From an uncultured Muribaculaceae bacterium (GTDB lineage Bacteria; Bacteroidota; Bacteroidia; Bacteroidales; Muribaculaceae): DNA of 6,304 nucleotides. The DNA lies in the NCBI GenBank assembly GCA_947178235.1, contig CAMWXQ010000069.1:1-6304 (forward strand). Direction: 5' to 3'. The notes under the pieces were generated by a model that saw only the letters and a program-made list of their open reading frames with translations, was not told the DNA's origin and ran no database searches. The translations under genes were made by a program, and so were the position numbers. Each line of letters begins with the position of its first letter. Position 1 is the first letter of the stretch. Of the stretch, positions 1 to 6,147 are shown one piece after another.

Positions 1-30
1 ATAAAATCCCCATTCTGTAACATTTATTAG

Positions 31-64
31 CCCTGTAACATTATTGTAATGTTTTATTTCAGGG
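31..64. repeat. Interrupted hairpin near left edge
   Basis: The outer arms CCCTG (31-35) and CAGGG (60-64) are complementary. Inside them AACATTA (37-43) and TAATGTT (47-53) form a perfect 7-bp stem around a 3-nt loop. The two stems are separated by one unpaired base on one side and six on the other. TTTAATAT follows on the plus strand, which is a poor U-tract. The element could end a gene lying to the left, sit in the leader of a leftward gene, or be an operator. The sequence shows the pairing but not the role. Confidence 0.45.
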
Positions 65-127
65 TTTAATATGCTTTGAATCAGTCGAATAAAATAAAAC
101 TTAAAATTTTGTCATCTGCAAACGTAA

Positions 128-148
128 CAAAATTTTTAAAAAATTTTG
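128..148. repeat. Near-perfect A/T inverted repeat at promoter
   Basis: CAAAATTTTT (128-137) and AAAAATTTTG (139-148) are exact reverse complements around a single central A, giving a 21-bp dyad. The right arm ends in TTTTG, whose TTTG (145-148) is also the -33 box of the rightward promoter. Runs of A and T of this kind usually bend DNA. It could be a protein-binding site, an upstream activating A-tract or simply curved promoter DNA; the sequence does not decide between these. Confidence 0.55.
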
Positions 149-176
149 GCCGTGTCACAGGATGTTGCTACCTTTG
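144..176 (+). promoter_or_regulatory. Bacteroidota-type promoter, rightward
   Basis: TTTG at 145-148 (part of TTTTG) is followed by a 20-nt spacer and TACCTTTG at 169-176. The latter matches the Bacteroidota sigma-ABfr -7 consensus TAnnTTTG at every fixed position, and the spacing is the usual one. Transcription should begin a few bases downstream, near 180-184. The only thing downstream on this strand before the convergent recQ gene is the structured region ending at about 344, so this promoter most likely drives a small RNA. Confidence 0.7.
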
Positions 177-181
177 TAATG

Positions 182-344
182 TCGGAAGGGGAAAGGAACC
201 CCGACCGACTCCCGATAGGGACCTAAGATAAGAAAGATTGGTTTAAGGTAAAAACACATTTCATGTTTAGGTATTGATTAAATGGTATTTTTGGTTTATG
301 AATGTCGAAGCCGGATGCGTGAGCACCCGGCTTCTGATGTTTTT
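182..344 (+). ncRNA. Candidate small noncoding RNA, about 160 nt
   Basis: I do not recognise this RNA by family. The case rests on a well-matched promoter immediately upstream, a terminator-like stem-loop at the end, and local foldback. In the 5' part, GGGG (188-191) pairs with CCCC (199-202) and GTC (181-183) with GAC (203-205). TCCC (210-213) pairs with GGGA (218-221) around a GATA loop. The middle (224-300) is A-rich and mostly unpaired, with repeated short motifs: TTGGTTTA at 238-245 and 291-298, and GTTTAAGGTA (241-250) echoed by GTTTAGGTA (265-273). It lies between an unseen left gene and the convergent recQ gene, so it does not look like the leader of a following gene. The 5' end is inferred from promoter spacing and may be off by a few bases. 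It could instead be a 6S-like or other housekeeping RNA that I cannot place. Confidence 0.5.
307..344 (+). terminator. Stem-loop with T-tract, likely terminator
   Basis: GAAGCCGG (307-314) and CCGGCTTC (327-334) form a perfect 8-bp GC-rich stem. After one A-C mismatch, TGC and GCA add three more pairs closed by a GTGA (GNRA-type) loop at 319-322. Five T (340-344) follow after a 5-nt gap (TGATG), which is longer than usual. Read leftward, the same stem is not followed by a T-run, so it fits the end of the rightward RNA better than the end of recQ. It may still act as a 3' stabilising hairpin for the recQ message. Confidence 0.6.
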
Positions 345-385
345 GGCATGTAGGTGAGGGGAGATACGGCACCCTCGGTTGAACT

Positions 386-2572
386 TCACTTAGACTTGTG
401 GCGCAGGAGGTAGTCCGATATGGCCAGGGCCACTTTCGGCAGGCCCAGGGGCATCTCGTTGGCCAGGATTATGTACAGCTCCGAGGGATTCTCGCGGGCA
501 ACCTCCATCACCCTCAGATACTGCTCGCGCGTGATGATCGAGGAGAAGTCCGTGAGGCGGTCGGCACCTATGAGGGTGGCGATGTGGTTGTAGACGGTCT
601 GCGTCTTTATCCCCTTGGCCTCGGCGATGGCGGGAATGTCATAGCCCGAGCCGAGGAGCAGAAGTGTCTCGCTCTCGGATAGCCCCGTGCCGAGTTTCTC
701 GCGTATGCCGAGGTGCTTGCGGATCGCGGTCACGAAGGGGCGCCAGTACTTCACGGTCTTGCGCTCGCCGATACCCTCGATGCGGGCAAAGGCCTCCATG
801 TCGGTCGGCTGGACGCGCACGAGTTCCATGAGGGTCTTGTCGGTGAGTACGAGGTAGGGAGGCACCTGCTCGGCGCGCGCCTGTTTGAGGCGCACTTCTT
901 TGAGGGTTTCCATCAGTATCTCGGCGGGCGAGAGCTTGGGCGCCTCCACCTCGGCGGCACGTCGGCGACCCGATGTGCGCCGCTCCTGGGGGGTGAATAC
1001 GGCGAGCTCGACACTCTGACGCTCCATCAGTATGCGCGTCCCGTAAGGTGTGATTTTCAGATGGTTCGACTCGTTGTAGGCCACATCGAGCAGCCCGAGC
1101 TGAATCATCTGTGTGATATATGCGTTCCACTCCGCGAAACTGAGGTCACGTCCCGCGCCATAGGTCTTGATCTGATGGAAACCGCGTTGAATCAGGTCCT
1201 GCCGGGCCATCCCGCGCAGTACGTCGATGAGCATGGTGATACCCGCCTGGCCGTTGAGCCGCACGACGGCGCTCAGTGCCTTCTGTACATGGATGGTGGC
1301 GTCGAATCGCTGCGGCGGGTGGAGACAGATGTCACAGTTGCCGCAGTCGTGGTCCATCGTCTCGTTGAAGTAGCTGAGAAGGATGCGCCGGCGGCACAGC
1401 GAAGCCTCGGCATACTGCTGCATTCGGGCGAGCTTCTCGGCGTTGAGGGCCTGCTGGCCGCTCTCGTCCACGAAACTGCGCAGCGTCGCGATGTCGCCGT
1501 AGGAATAGAACATGATTGTCTCGGCGGGTGCGCCGTCGCGTCCTGCGCGCCCGATCTCCTGATAGTAGCTCTCGATGTTGCGGGGCATATTGTTGTGCAC
1601 CACCCATCGGATATTACTCTTGTCGATGCCCATCCCGAAGGCCACCGTGGCGCATATCACTTGGAGGTCGCCGTTGATGAACCTCTCCTGGGCGCGGTTG
1701 CGCTCCTCGGTCGAGAGCCCCGCATGATAGACCCCCGCGCGGTAGCCCCGCTCGGCCAGTTGGCGCGCCGTGTCCTCGGCCCCCTTGCGCGATATGCAGT
1801 AGACGATGCCCGAGTCCATACGGTGTCGCTCGATGAGGCTCCCGATGATGGCCAGGCGCTGCGTCTTGCCGGGATTGACGATCACGCGCAGCGAGATATT
1901 CGGGCGGTCGAACGAGCCGATGAATACCGATGGGTCGCGCAGGCGCAGCTGGGTGGCTATATCCTCGCGCGTGATGCGGTCGGCGGTGGCCGTGAGGGCC
2001 ATCACGGGGACCTCGGGGTAGACCTCCTTGATGCGCGAGAGCTGGGTGTAGCCGGGGCGGAAGTCATGTCCCCACTGCGAGATACAGTGGGCCTCGTCGA
2101 TGGCGAAGAGGACTATCGGCAGGTCGCGCGACCATCGGTCGATCTCCGTGAGCAGACGCTCGGGGGAGATGTACAGGAGCTTTATGCGTCCCGTCGCGAG
2201 CTGTTCGAGTATATGTCGGTTCTCCTCCTCGGATTGGAGCGAGTTGACCGCGGCGGCGGGGATGCCGTTGGCCACGAGGGCGGCCACCTGGTCCTTCATC
2301 AGCGCTATCAGCGGCGAGACCACAACCGTGACGCCCCCCTCGGATATGAGAGCGGGCATCTGGTAGCAGACCGACTTGCCCCCGCCCGTAGGCATGAGCA
2401 CGACCGAGTCGCGGCGGGCGACCGCCGTGGATATGATTTCGAATTGCAGGGGGCGGAACGTCCCGTAGCCGTAGAAGCGGGCGAGCAGGGCCGTCGCCCG
2501 CGCCCTCAGCTCGTTGTCGGCGGGTATGGTTTCTTGATTCACGGGTACGTCGTTGTCAGAAAGCGTTCTCAT
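386..2572 (-). CDS. recQ: ATP-dependent DNA helicase RecQ
   Basis: RecQ unwinds DNA 3'-5' using ATP and acts in recombination and replication-fork repair in the cytoplasm. All family motifs are visible in the 728 residues: motif 0 near 34-47 (Gln43), Walker A GGGKS at 63-67, motif Ia SPLIALMKDQV at 86-96, DEAH at 159-162, the aromatic-rich loop SQWGHDFRPGY at 165-175, TATA at 194-197, motif V around 305-326 and QEIGRAGRDG at 338-347. Zinc ligands are Cys393, Cys410, Cys413 and Cys416. A winged-helix (RQC) region spans about 420-515 and an HRDC domain about 560-625. About 100 further residues (630-728) contain a helix-turn-helix pattern (IPAIAEAKGIKTQTVYNHI) resembling the HTH_40 domain. This makes it longer than E. 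coli RecQ (about 610 residues), as is common in Bacteroidota. The ATG lies 17 bp inside the upstream transferase gene, and the next in-frame Met (60) would cut into the helicase core. I see no promoter of its own. Confidence 0.97.
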   Translation of the reverse strand: MRTLSDNDVPVNQETIPADNELRARATALLARFYGYGTFRPLQFEIISTAVARRDSVVLMPTGGGKSVCYQMPALISEGGVTVVVSPLIALMKDQVAALVANGIPAAAVNSLQSEEENRHILEQLATGRIKLLYISPERLLTEIDRWSRDLPIVLFAIDEAHCISQWGHDFRPGYTQLSRIKEVYPEVPVMALTATADRITREDIATQLRLRDPSVFIGSFDRPNISLRVIVNPGKTQRLAIIGSLIERHRMDSGIVYCISRKGAEDTARQLAERGYRAGVYHAGLSTEERNRAQERFINGDLQVICATVAFGMGIDKSNIRWVVHNNMPRNIESYYQEIGRAGRDGAPAETIMFYSYGDIATLRSFVDESGQQALNAEKLARMQQYAEASLCRRRILLSYFNETMDHDCGNCDICLHPPQRFDATIHVQKALSAVVRLNGQAGITMLIDVLRGMARQDLIQRGFHQIKTYGAGRDLSFAEWNAYITQMIQLGLLDVAYNESNHLKITPYGTRILMERQSVELAVFTPQERRTSGRRRAAEVEAPKLSPAEILMETLKEVRLKQARAEQVPPYLVLTDKTLMELVRVQPTDMEAFARIEGIGERKTVKYWRPFVTAIRKHLGIREKLGTGLSESETLLLLGSGYDIPAIAEAKGIKTQTVYNHIATLIGADRLTDFSSIITREQYLRVMEVARENPSELYIILANEMPLGLPKVALAISDYLLRHKSK

Positions 2573-3941
2573 CCTTGTGCAGGGCGTTGATCACCGTGCG
2601 CACCATGATCTTGATGTCGAGGAAGAGGCTCCAGTGCTCGATGTACCATATATCGTGCTCGACGCGCTTCTCCATCTGCCACAGCTCCTCGGTCTGTCCG
2701 CGGTATCCGCGCACCTGGGCCCAGCCGGTGATGCCCGGCTTGATTAGGTGGCGCACCATATAGTTGCGTATGAGGGCGCTGTAGTCATGGGTATGTTTGA
2801 GCATGTGCGGGCGCGGCCCCACGACGGACATGTCCCCTTTGAGGACGTTCCAGAACTGTGGGAGCTCGTCGATGCTCGTGCGGCGCAGGAAGTCGCCGAG
2901 GCGCGTCTTGCGCGGGTCATCCTTCGATGCCTGCACCGAATCGGCCTCTGTATTCTGGCGCATCGTGCGGAACTTGTAGCACCAGAACTCCTGGCCCATA
3001 TAGCCCGTGCGTTTCTGCTTGAAGAAGACCGGTCCGGGCGACGAGAGCTTGATGGCGATGGCCACGGGGATGAAGATGAGCGGCGACACGAGCAGGAAGG
3101 TCGAGGAGACCGCTATGTCGAACGCACGTTTGAGAGCGGCGTTGATGGGGCTTTCGAGTGGATTGTTGAGCACACCCAGGACCGGCATCGCGCCGATCTG
3201 ACCCTGGCGCAGTGGGCGGGTGAGGTAGGGGGAGATCTGCGGGACGGAGTGGAAGGTCATCATGTGTGCGTCGCAGAGCCCGAGGGTGAGGCGCAGCGGC
3301 TCGCGGTCCTCGCCCGAGAGGGTATAGAAGAGGTCGTGCGGGCGCTTCTCGCGGATATAACCTTCGAGATCCGAGAGATTGCCGCGGTAGAGGGAGCGCA
3401 GCGGCGAGTCGGGTCGGCAGTAGATGTCGAAGACACCCTCGACCTCGTACCCGAAGCCCGTGTTGGCGCACATCTCCTCGTAGAGTCGGGATGCCGTCGG
3501 CCCTCCGCCGACGATGACGGCGCGGCGCAGGTTGCCGCCGCGGCGGCGGTAGGTTTTCAGAATCGTCTGGCCCGAGACGCGCCAGAGCAGGAGCCCCGTG
3601 AGGAGCATCGAGTAGAATACGAGCAGAACCTTGGCCGTGAGCCCGTCGACCTGCATCAGGTAGAGGAGCGTCACGAAGAGCAGGGCATGGAACATGACGG
3701 CGATGACCGTGATGCGCATCACGGCCTCCATCTGGAGCGAGCGGACATTGTGGGCACCGGTCACCCACCACGCCACGGGGATGTAGGCCACATTGAGCAG
3801 CAGCCAGGTCATGCGCTGGTGCAGCTCGGCGACCCCGGGGTAGATGAACCCGATGGCAAGGAATATGGCATTGAGCACCACAAAGTCCACCGCGGTGAAC
3901 AGTGAATTGATGAGTTTGCCGTATTTTCCCCTTTGGAACAT
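2556..3941 (-). CDS. Undecaprenyl-phosphate sugar phosphotransferase (WcaJ/WbaP type)
   Basis: This membrane enzyme moves a hexose-1-phosphate, usually glucose or galactose, from a UDP-sugar to undecaprenyl phosphate, the first step of exopolysaccharide, capsule or O-glycan assembly. With the start used here it has 461 residues, close to E. coli WcaJ. Four N-terminal membrane segments lie near 11-36, 44-60, 75-96 and 103-122. A Rossmann-like domain follows (VIVGGGPTA at 142-150). The C-terminal transferase domain begins with KRAFDIAVSS near 271. It has a hydrophobic Ser-Pro-containing re-entrant helix (272-300), KFRTM (323-327), the catalytic Asp-Glu pair in SIDELPQ (Asp358, Glu359), SVVGPRP (372-378) and KPGITGWAQVRG (401-412). 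The frame stays open to an ATG at 4031, but those 30 extra residues are Pro/Arg-rich and lie before the usual family start, so I chose 3941. The sugar cannot be told from sequence. No other glycan gene is in the window. Confidence 0.93.
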   Translation of the reverse strand: MFQRGKYGKLINSLFTAVDFVVLNAIFLAIGFIYPGVAELHQRMTWLLLNVAYIPVAWWVTGAHNVRSLQMEAVMRITVIAVMFHALLFVTLLYLMQVDGLTAKVLLVFYSMLLTGLLLWRVSGQTILKTYRRRGGNLRRAVIVGGGPTASRLYEEMCANTGFGYEVEGVFDIYCRPDSPLRSLYRGNLSDLEGYIREKRPHDLFYTLSGEDREPLRLTLGLCDAHMMTFHSVPQISPYLTRPLRQGQIGAMPVLGVLNNPLESPINAALKRAFDIAVSSTFLLVSPLIFIPVAIAIKLSSPGPVFFKQKRTGYMGQEFWCYKFRTMRQNTEADSVQASKDDPRKTRLGDFLRRTSIDELPQFWNVLKGDMSVVGPRPHMLKHTHDYSALIRNYMVRHLIKPGITGWAQVRGYRGQTEELWQMEKRVEHDIWYIEHWSLFLDIKIMVRTVINALHKDENAF

Positions 3942-4149
3942 ATCTTGGATTGTGCGTAGAAAGGTTAGGTTGGGAGAGAAGCGTGGAGCCTGGCGCCGGG
4001 GTGGCGTACGCCGCCCGCCAAGAAGCGCCAAGCCCTTTGCGCCCCGGGATACGTTGGTGGGACGGCCCTCTCCTCTCTCCTCATATCGGGACCGGCCCCG
4101 TTGTCCGGGACAGTGGCTTGACGCTGTATTGTCGGCGGCTCAGACTGTC
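3942..4149 (-). other. GC-rich gap between DUF349 gene and transferase
   Basis: These 208 bp between the DUF349 stop and the chosen transferase start contain no TTTG on the minus strand and no T-tract behind a stem, so neither a typical Bacteroidota promoter nor an intrinsic terminator is visible. This favours read-through from the DUF349 gene. Two stems can be seen: CCCG (4097-4100) with CGGG (4106-4109), and the larger one at 3991-4020. The last bases before the transferase ATG (3978-3942) are rich in C, T and A with very few G, like the leader of the DUF349 gene, and carry no Shine-Dalgarno sequence. Confidence 0.6.
3991..4020 (-). repeat. GC-rich stem-loop in transferase leader
   Basis: TGGC (3991-3994) pairs with GCCA (4017-4020). 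After a 4-nt bulge GGG (3999-4001) pairs with CCC (4014-4016), and GGCGTACGCC (4003-4012) is a perfect 10-bp palindrome at the tip. In the minus-strand message this stem would end 49 nt before the start codon at 3941. No T-run follows, so it is not an ordinary terminator. It could be a leader structure affecting translation, or chance pairing in GC-rich DNA. Confidence 0.4.
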
Positions 4150-6015
4150 TCAGAGACGGCTGTCGATCTGCTTGATTTTGTTTTCGAGCTCGGCGAGGTC
4201 ATCTTTGAGGCGCTGCATACGGCGCTGCATGTCGCGGAGCATCGAGTCGGCGTTCTTCGAGCGGACCGAGAGGAAACCGATGTTGTTCTCGTAGGTCTGC
4301 AATTCGCCCTTGCGCTGCTCGTAGGCGCGGAGCAGACGCTCGCGCTCGCGGTAGAGGCGCTGCGAGTCGGAACCCATCTCGGCGAGCGAGTTCTCGAATG
4401 CCTCCTGGCGCGAGCCGCGGCGACCGCGGTCGAGTCCGGCATAGAGCTTGTCGACGACGGCGCGGTACTCGGCATAGACCTTGTCCTTCTCGGCGAAGGG
4501 AACATGGCCGACGCTCTGCCACTCGGCCTGGAGGTCCTTGACGGCTTTCAGCTGAGCCTCGCGGTCGGCGGGGGCTTCGAGCAGGGCGGCGAGCTTCTGG
4601 ATTATTTCCTGTTTCTGTTCGAGGTTGGCGCGCTCGTTGCGGCGTGTGCCCGAGGTGTTCTTCTTCTTGCGCTCGAAGAAGTAGTCACATGCGTCGAGGA
4701 AACGGCGCCAGACCTGATCCGAATGTTTCTTCGAGACGGCGCCGATGGTCTTCCACTCCTTTTGGAGTGCTGCGAGCTCGTCGGCGGTCGCGCGCCAGTC
4801 GGTGCTCTCTTTCAGTGCCTCGGCGCGCTCGCAGAGGGCTATTTTCTTTTCGAGGTTCTGCGAGAGCACATCCTTCATGCTCTTGAAGAACTCGGCCTTG
4901 GCGGCGAAGAACTTGTCGCACGCAGCGCGGAAGCGGGCGAAGAGCAGATTGTTGACCTTGCGCGATGCGGGGCCGATTGTCTTCCACTCCTCCTGTGCGG
5001 CCATGAAGTCCTTGGTCATGGCGTCCCATGCGGCGTATGTCCCGAGACCCGCGAAGTCGAGGGCTTCGAGACGCTCGCAGATGGCTGTCTTGGCGGCCTC
5101 GTTCTGCTGCTCGCGCTCCTTGCGCTCTACGAAGAAGTCCTGGTATTTCTTGTTGATGTCGGCGGAGAGGGCCTTGAACTTGCCCCAGATCTCCTCGCGT
5201 ACCTCCTTGGGCACGGGGCCGACGGCGCGCCACTGCTCGTGGAGCTCTTGGAGACGGCGGAAGGCGACGATGATGTCCTCCTCGGCGCCGAGCTTCTCTG
5301 CCTCGGCGATGAGGGCCTGCTTGTCGGCGAGGTTCTTCTTGAAGTCATAGTCGCGCAGCTCCTTGTTGATTTTGAGCTGGTCGTAGAATTTCTCGACGGC
5401 CTCCTGGTACTGGCGCCACAGGTCGGATGCAACGGTCTGGGGCACCTCGCCGATCTCCTTGAAGCGGTTTTGGAGATCGCGGACGGTGGGGAATGCGCGG
5501 TTGACGTTGTCGGTGTCGGCGCTCAGTTCGTTGAGGGTCTTGATGATGGTCAGCTTGGCCTCGTAGTTGGCCTGCTGCTCGGCCTCGACGGCTGCGCGGT
5601 AGCGTGCCTTCTTCTCCTTGACGGCTGCCAGGAGCTCCTTGAACTGCTCTTCGGTCTCGTCGACGGCGGGTGCGAAGTCCTCCTCGGCTCCGCCGGCCTC
5701 GGCGAATGCCTCGCGCTCGGCACGGAGTTCCTCGTTGCGGATGGCATAGAAGAGCTGTTTGAGGCGGCCGATCTCGTCGGCGGTTATCTCGGCGCCGTCG
5801 CGCTCGGCGAGGAGGCGTGCGCTCTCGACGAGCTCCTCCTTGGTGCGGGGCTTGTGGGGAGCGGCCTCAGCCTCGGCTTCGGGTGCCTCCTGGGCCCCGG
5901 CCTCGTCGGCGGCGGGTGTGGTGGTGTCCTGGGTTTTCACGGTCTCATCGGCGGCGGGTACCGCAGCCTGGTCTAAGGTAGTGTCCGCGATTGCGGACGG
6001 GTCACGCTGTTCCAT
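4150..6015 (-). CDS. DUF349 repeat protein, function unknown
   Basis: This 621-residue protein carries five tandem copies of the DUF349 helical repeat, whose biochemical role I do not know. Each copy has a core like EWKTIGPV, a short linker, a W/F..F/Y.A segment and a closing FF.RK-like end. The cores sit at about 185 (RFKEIGEVP), 262 (QWRAVGPVP), 344 (EWKTIGPAS), 421 (EWKTIGAVS) and 499 (EWQSVGHVP), a spacing of 77-82 residues. Residues 1-55 are a low-complexity Ala/Glu/Asp/Pro/Thr stretch, probably disordered. Residues 57-150 are charged and helical. After the repeats comes a short basic stretch (RGRRGSR, 530-536) and then a coiled-coil-like tail (about 550-617). No signal peptide or membrane segment is seen, so it should be cytoplasmic. 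The start at 6015 follows a G-free leader with no Shine-Dalgarno sequence. It is probably the first gene of the leftward unit. The family call is firm; any function, for example as a scaffold, would be a guess. Confidence 0.92.
   Translation of the reverse strand: MEQRDPSAIADTTLDQAAVPAADETVKTQDTTTPAADEAGAQEAPEAEAEAAPHKPRTKEELVESARLLAERDGAEITADEIGRLKQLFYAIRNEELRAEREAFAEAGGAEEDFAPAVDETEEQFKELLAAVKEKKARYRAAVEAEQQANYEAKLTIIKTLNELSADTDNVNRAFPTVRDLQNRFKEIGEVPQTVASDLWRQYQEAVEKFYDQLKINKELRDYDFKKNLADKQALIAEAEKLGAEEDIIVAFRRLQELHEQWRAVGPVPKEVREEIWGKFKALSADINKKYQDFFVERKEREQQNEAAKTAICERLEALDFAGLGTYAAWDAMTKDFMAAQEEWKTIGPASRKVNNLLFARFRAACDKFFAAKAEFFKSMKDVLSQNLEKKIALCERAEALKESTDWRATADELAALQKEWKTIGAVSKKHSDQVWRRFLDACDYFFERKKKNTSGTRRNERANLEQKQEIIQKLAALLEAPADREAQLKAVKDLQAEWQSVGHVPFAEKDKVYAEYRAVVDKLYAGLDRGRRGSRQEAFENSLAEMGSDSQRLYRERERLLRAYEQRKGELQTYENNIGFLSVRSKNADSMLRDMQRRMQRLKDDLAELENKIKQIDSRL
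4432..5553 (-). repeat. Five tandem DUF349 repeats (protein level)
   Basis: This stretch encodes residues 155-528. Approximate repeat bounds are 155-215, 232-297, 309-373, 389-449 and 468-528. The third and fourth copies are most alike (both contain EWKTIG and an RF..ACD.FF end). The first and fifth are the most diverged: copy 1 has Phe instead of Trp in the core. Similarity is clear in protein but modest in DNA, so this is an old duplication rather than a recent expansion. Confidence 0.85.
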
Positions 6016-6054
6016 AAAGGATGGGGGTGGGTTGTAGGGTATGTGATAAGATGG
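6016..6054 (-). promoter_or_regulatory. G-free translation leader of DUF349 gene
   Basis: On the transcribed (minus-sense) strand the 39 nt just before the ATG contain only A, C and T, ending ACCCCCATCCTTT before the ATG. There is no Shine-Dalgarno sequence. Bacteroidota ribosomes largely ignore that signal, and an unstructured, G-poor leader is a sensible alternative way to expose the start codon. This also supports the ATG at 6015 as the true start. Confidence 0.5.
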
Positions 6055-6121
6055 CTTCGGCGCGGAAAGGCTTGATTGTCAGCCGTTCCGGCCAAAGAAG
6101 ATCGGTTGGTCAGTGGTTTTG

Positions 6122-6143
6122 CGGAATACGCGGCGCGATTCCG
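6122..6143 (-). repeat. Hairpin at predicted 5' end of DUF349 message
   Basis: CGGAAT (6122-6127) and ATTCCG (6138-6143) are exact reverse complements, and inside them CGC/GCG can add three pairs with one bulged base. Given the promoter at 6179-6148, transcription would start at about this point, so the message may begin with this stem. A smaller stem, GCCG/CGGC around a 3-nt loop, lies just downstream near 6083-6093. Roles are unknown. Confidence 0.4.
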
Positions 6144-6147
6144 TCGG

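Larger units (their letters stand above)
1..385. other. AT-rich intergenic region left of recQ
   Basis: This 385-bp stretch has no open reading frame that I would call a gene. It is much richer in A/T than the genes beside it. It holds a hairpin (31-64), an A/T inverted repeat (128-148), a rightward promoter (144-176) and a candidate small RNA with a terminator-like stem-loop (about 182-344); each is listed separately. Two copies of CTGTAACATT lie at 15-24 and 33-42, 18 bp apart. The neighbouring gene to the left lies outside the window, so its direction is unknown. On the minus strand TACGTTTG (126-119) matches the Bacteroidota -7 box, but no TTTG stands at the right distance upstream, so a leftward promoter is only a possibility. 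Confidence 0.8.

Noticed and set aside
119..126. Minus-strand TACGTTTG as a leftward promoter
   Set aside because: The -7 box matches but no -33 TTTG is found at the usual distance, so I did not list it as a promoter.
179..226. 15-codon open frame just after the rightward promoter
   Set aside because: The ATG would lie at or before the predicted transcription start, the stretch is explained better by the two hairpins, and there is no regulated gene downstream.
307..334. Stem-loop as an intrinsic terminator for recQ
   Set aside because: Read leftward, the stem is followed by GACATTCATAAACC and not by a T-run. It fits the rightward RNA better, though it might still protect the recQ 3' end.
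282..357. Two short overlapping frames of 23 and 19 codons (282-353 and 298-357)
   Set aside because: Both run through the terminator-like stem and have no supporting signal, so chance is the simplest reading.
713..2590. Open frame of 625 codons on the plus strand, antisense to recQ
   Set aside because: It is the mirror of a clear RecQ gene with every helicase motif; its own product has no recognisable domain. GC-rich codons leave few stops on the opposite strand.
3942..4031. 30-residue N-terminal extension of the sugar transferase
   Set aside because: The Pro/Arg-rich residues lie over a GC palindrome and before the normal family start; the Met at 3941 gives a typical length and a G-poor leader. 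Kept as an alternative only.
3844..5976. Open frame of 710 codons on the plus strand, longer than the DUF349 gene it opposes
   Set aside because: The product is a monotonous Leu/Glu/Gly/Val string, which is what Glu- and Ala-rich codons give when read backwards. The minus-strand frame has conserved, evenly spaced DUF349 repeats.
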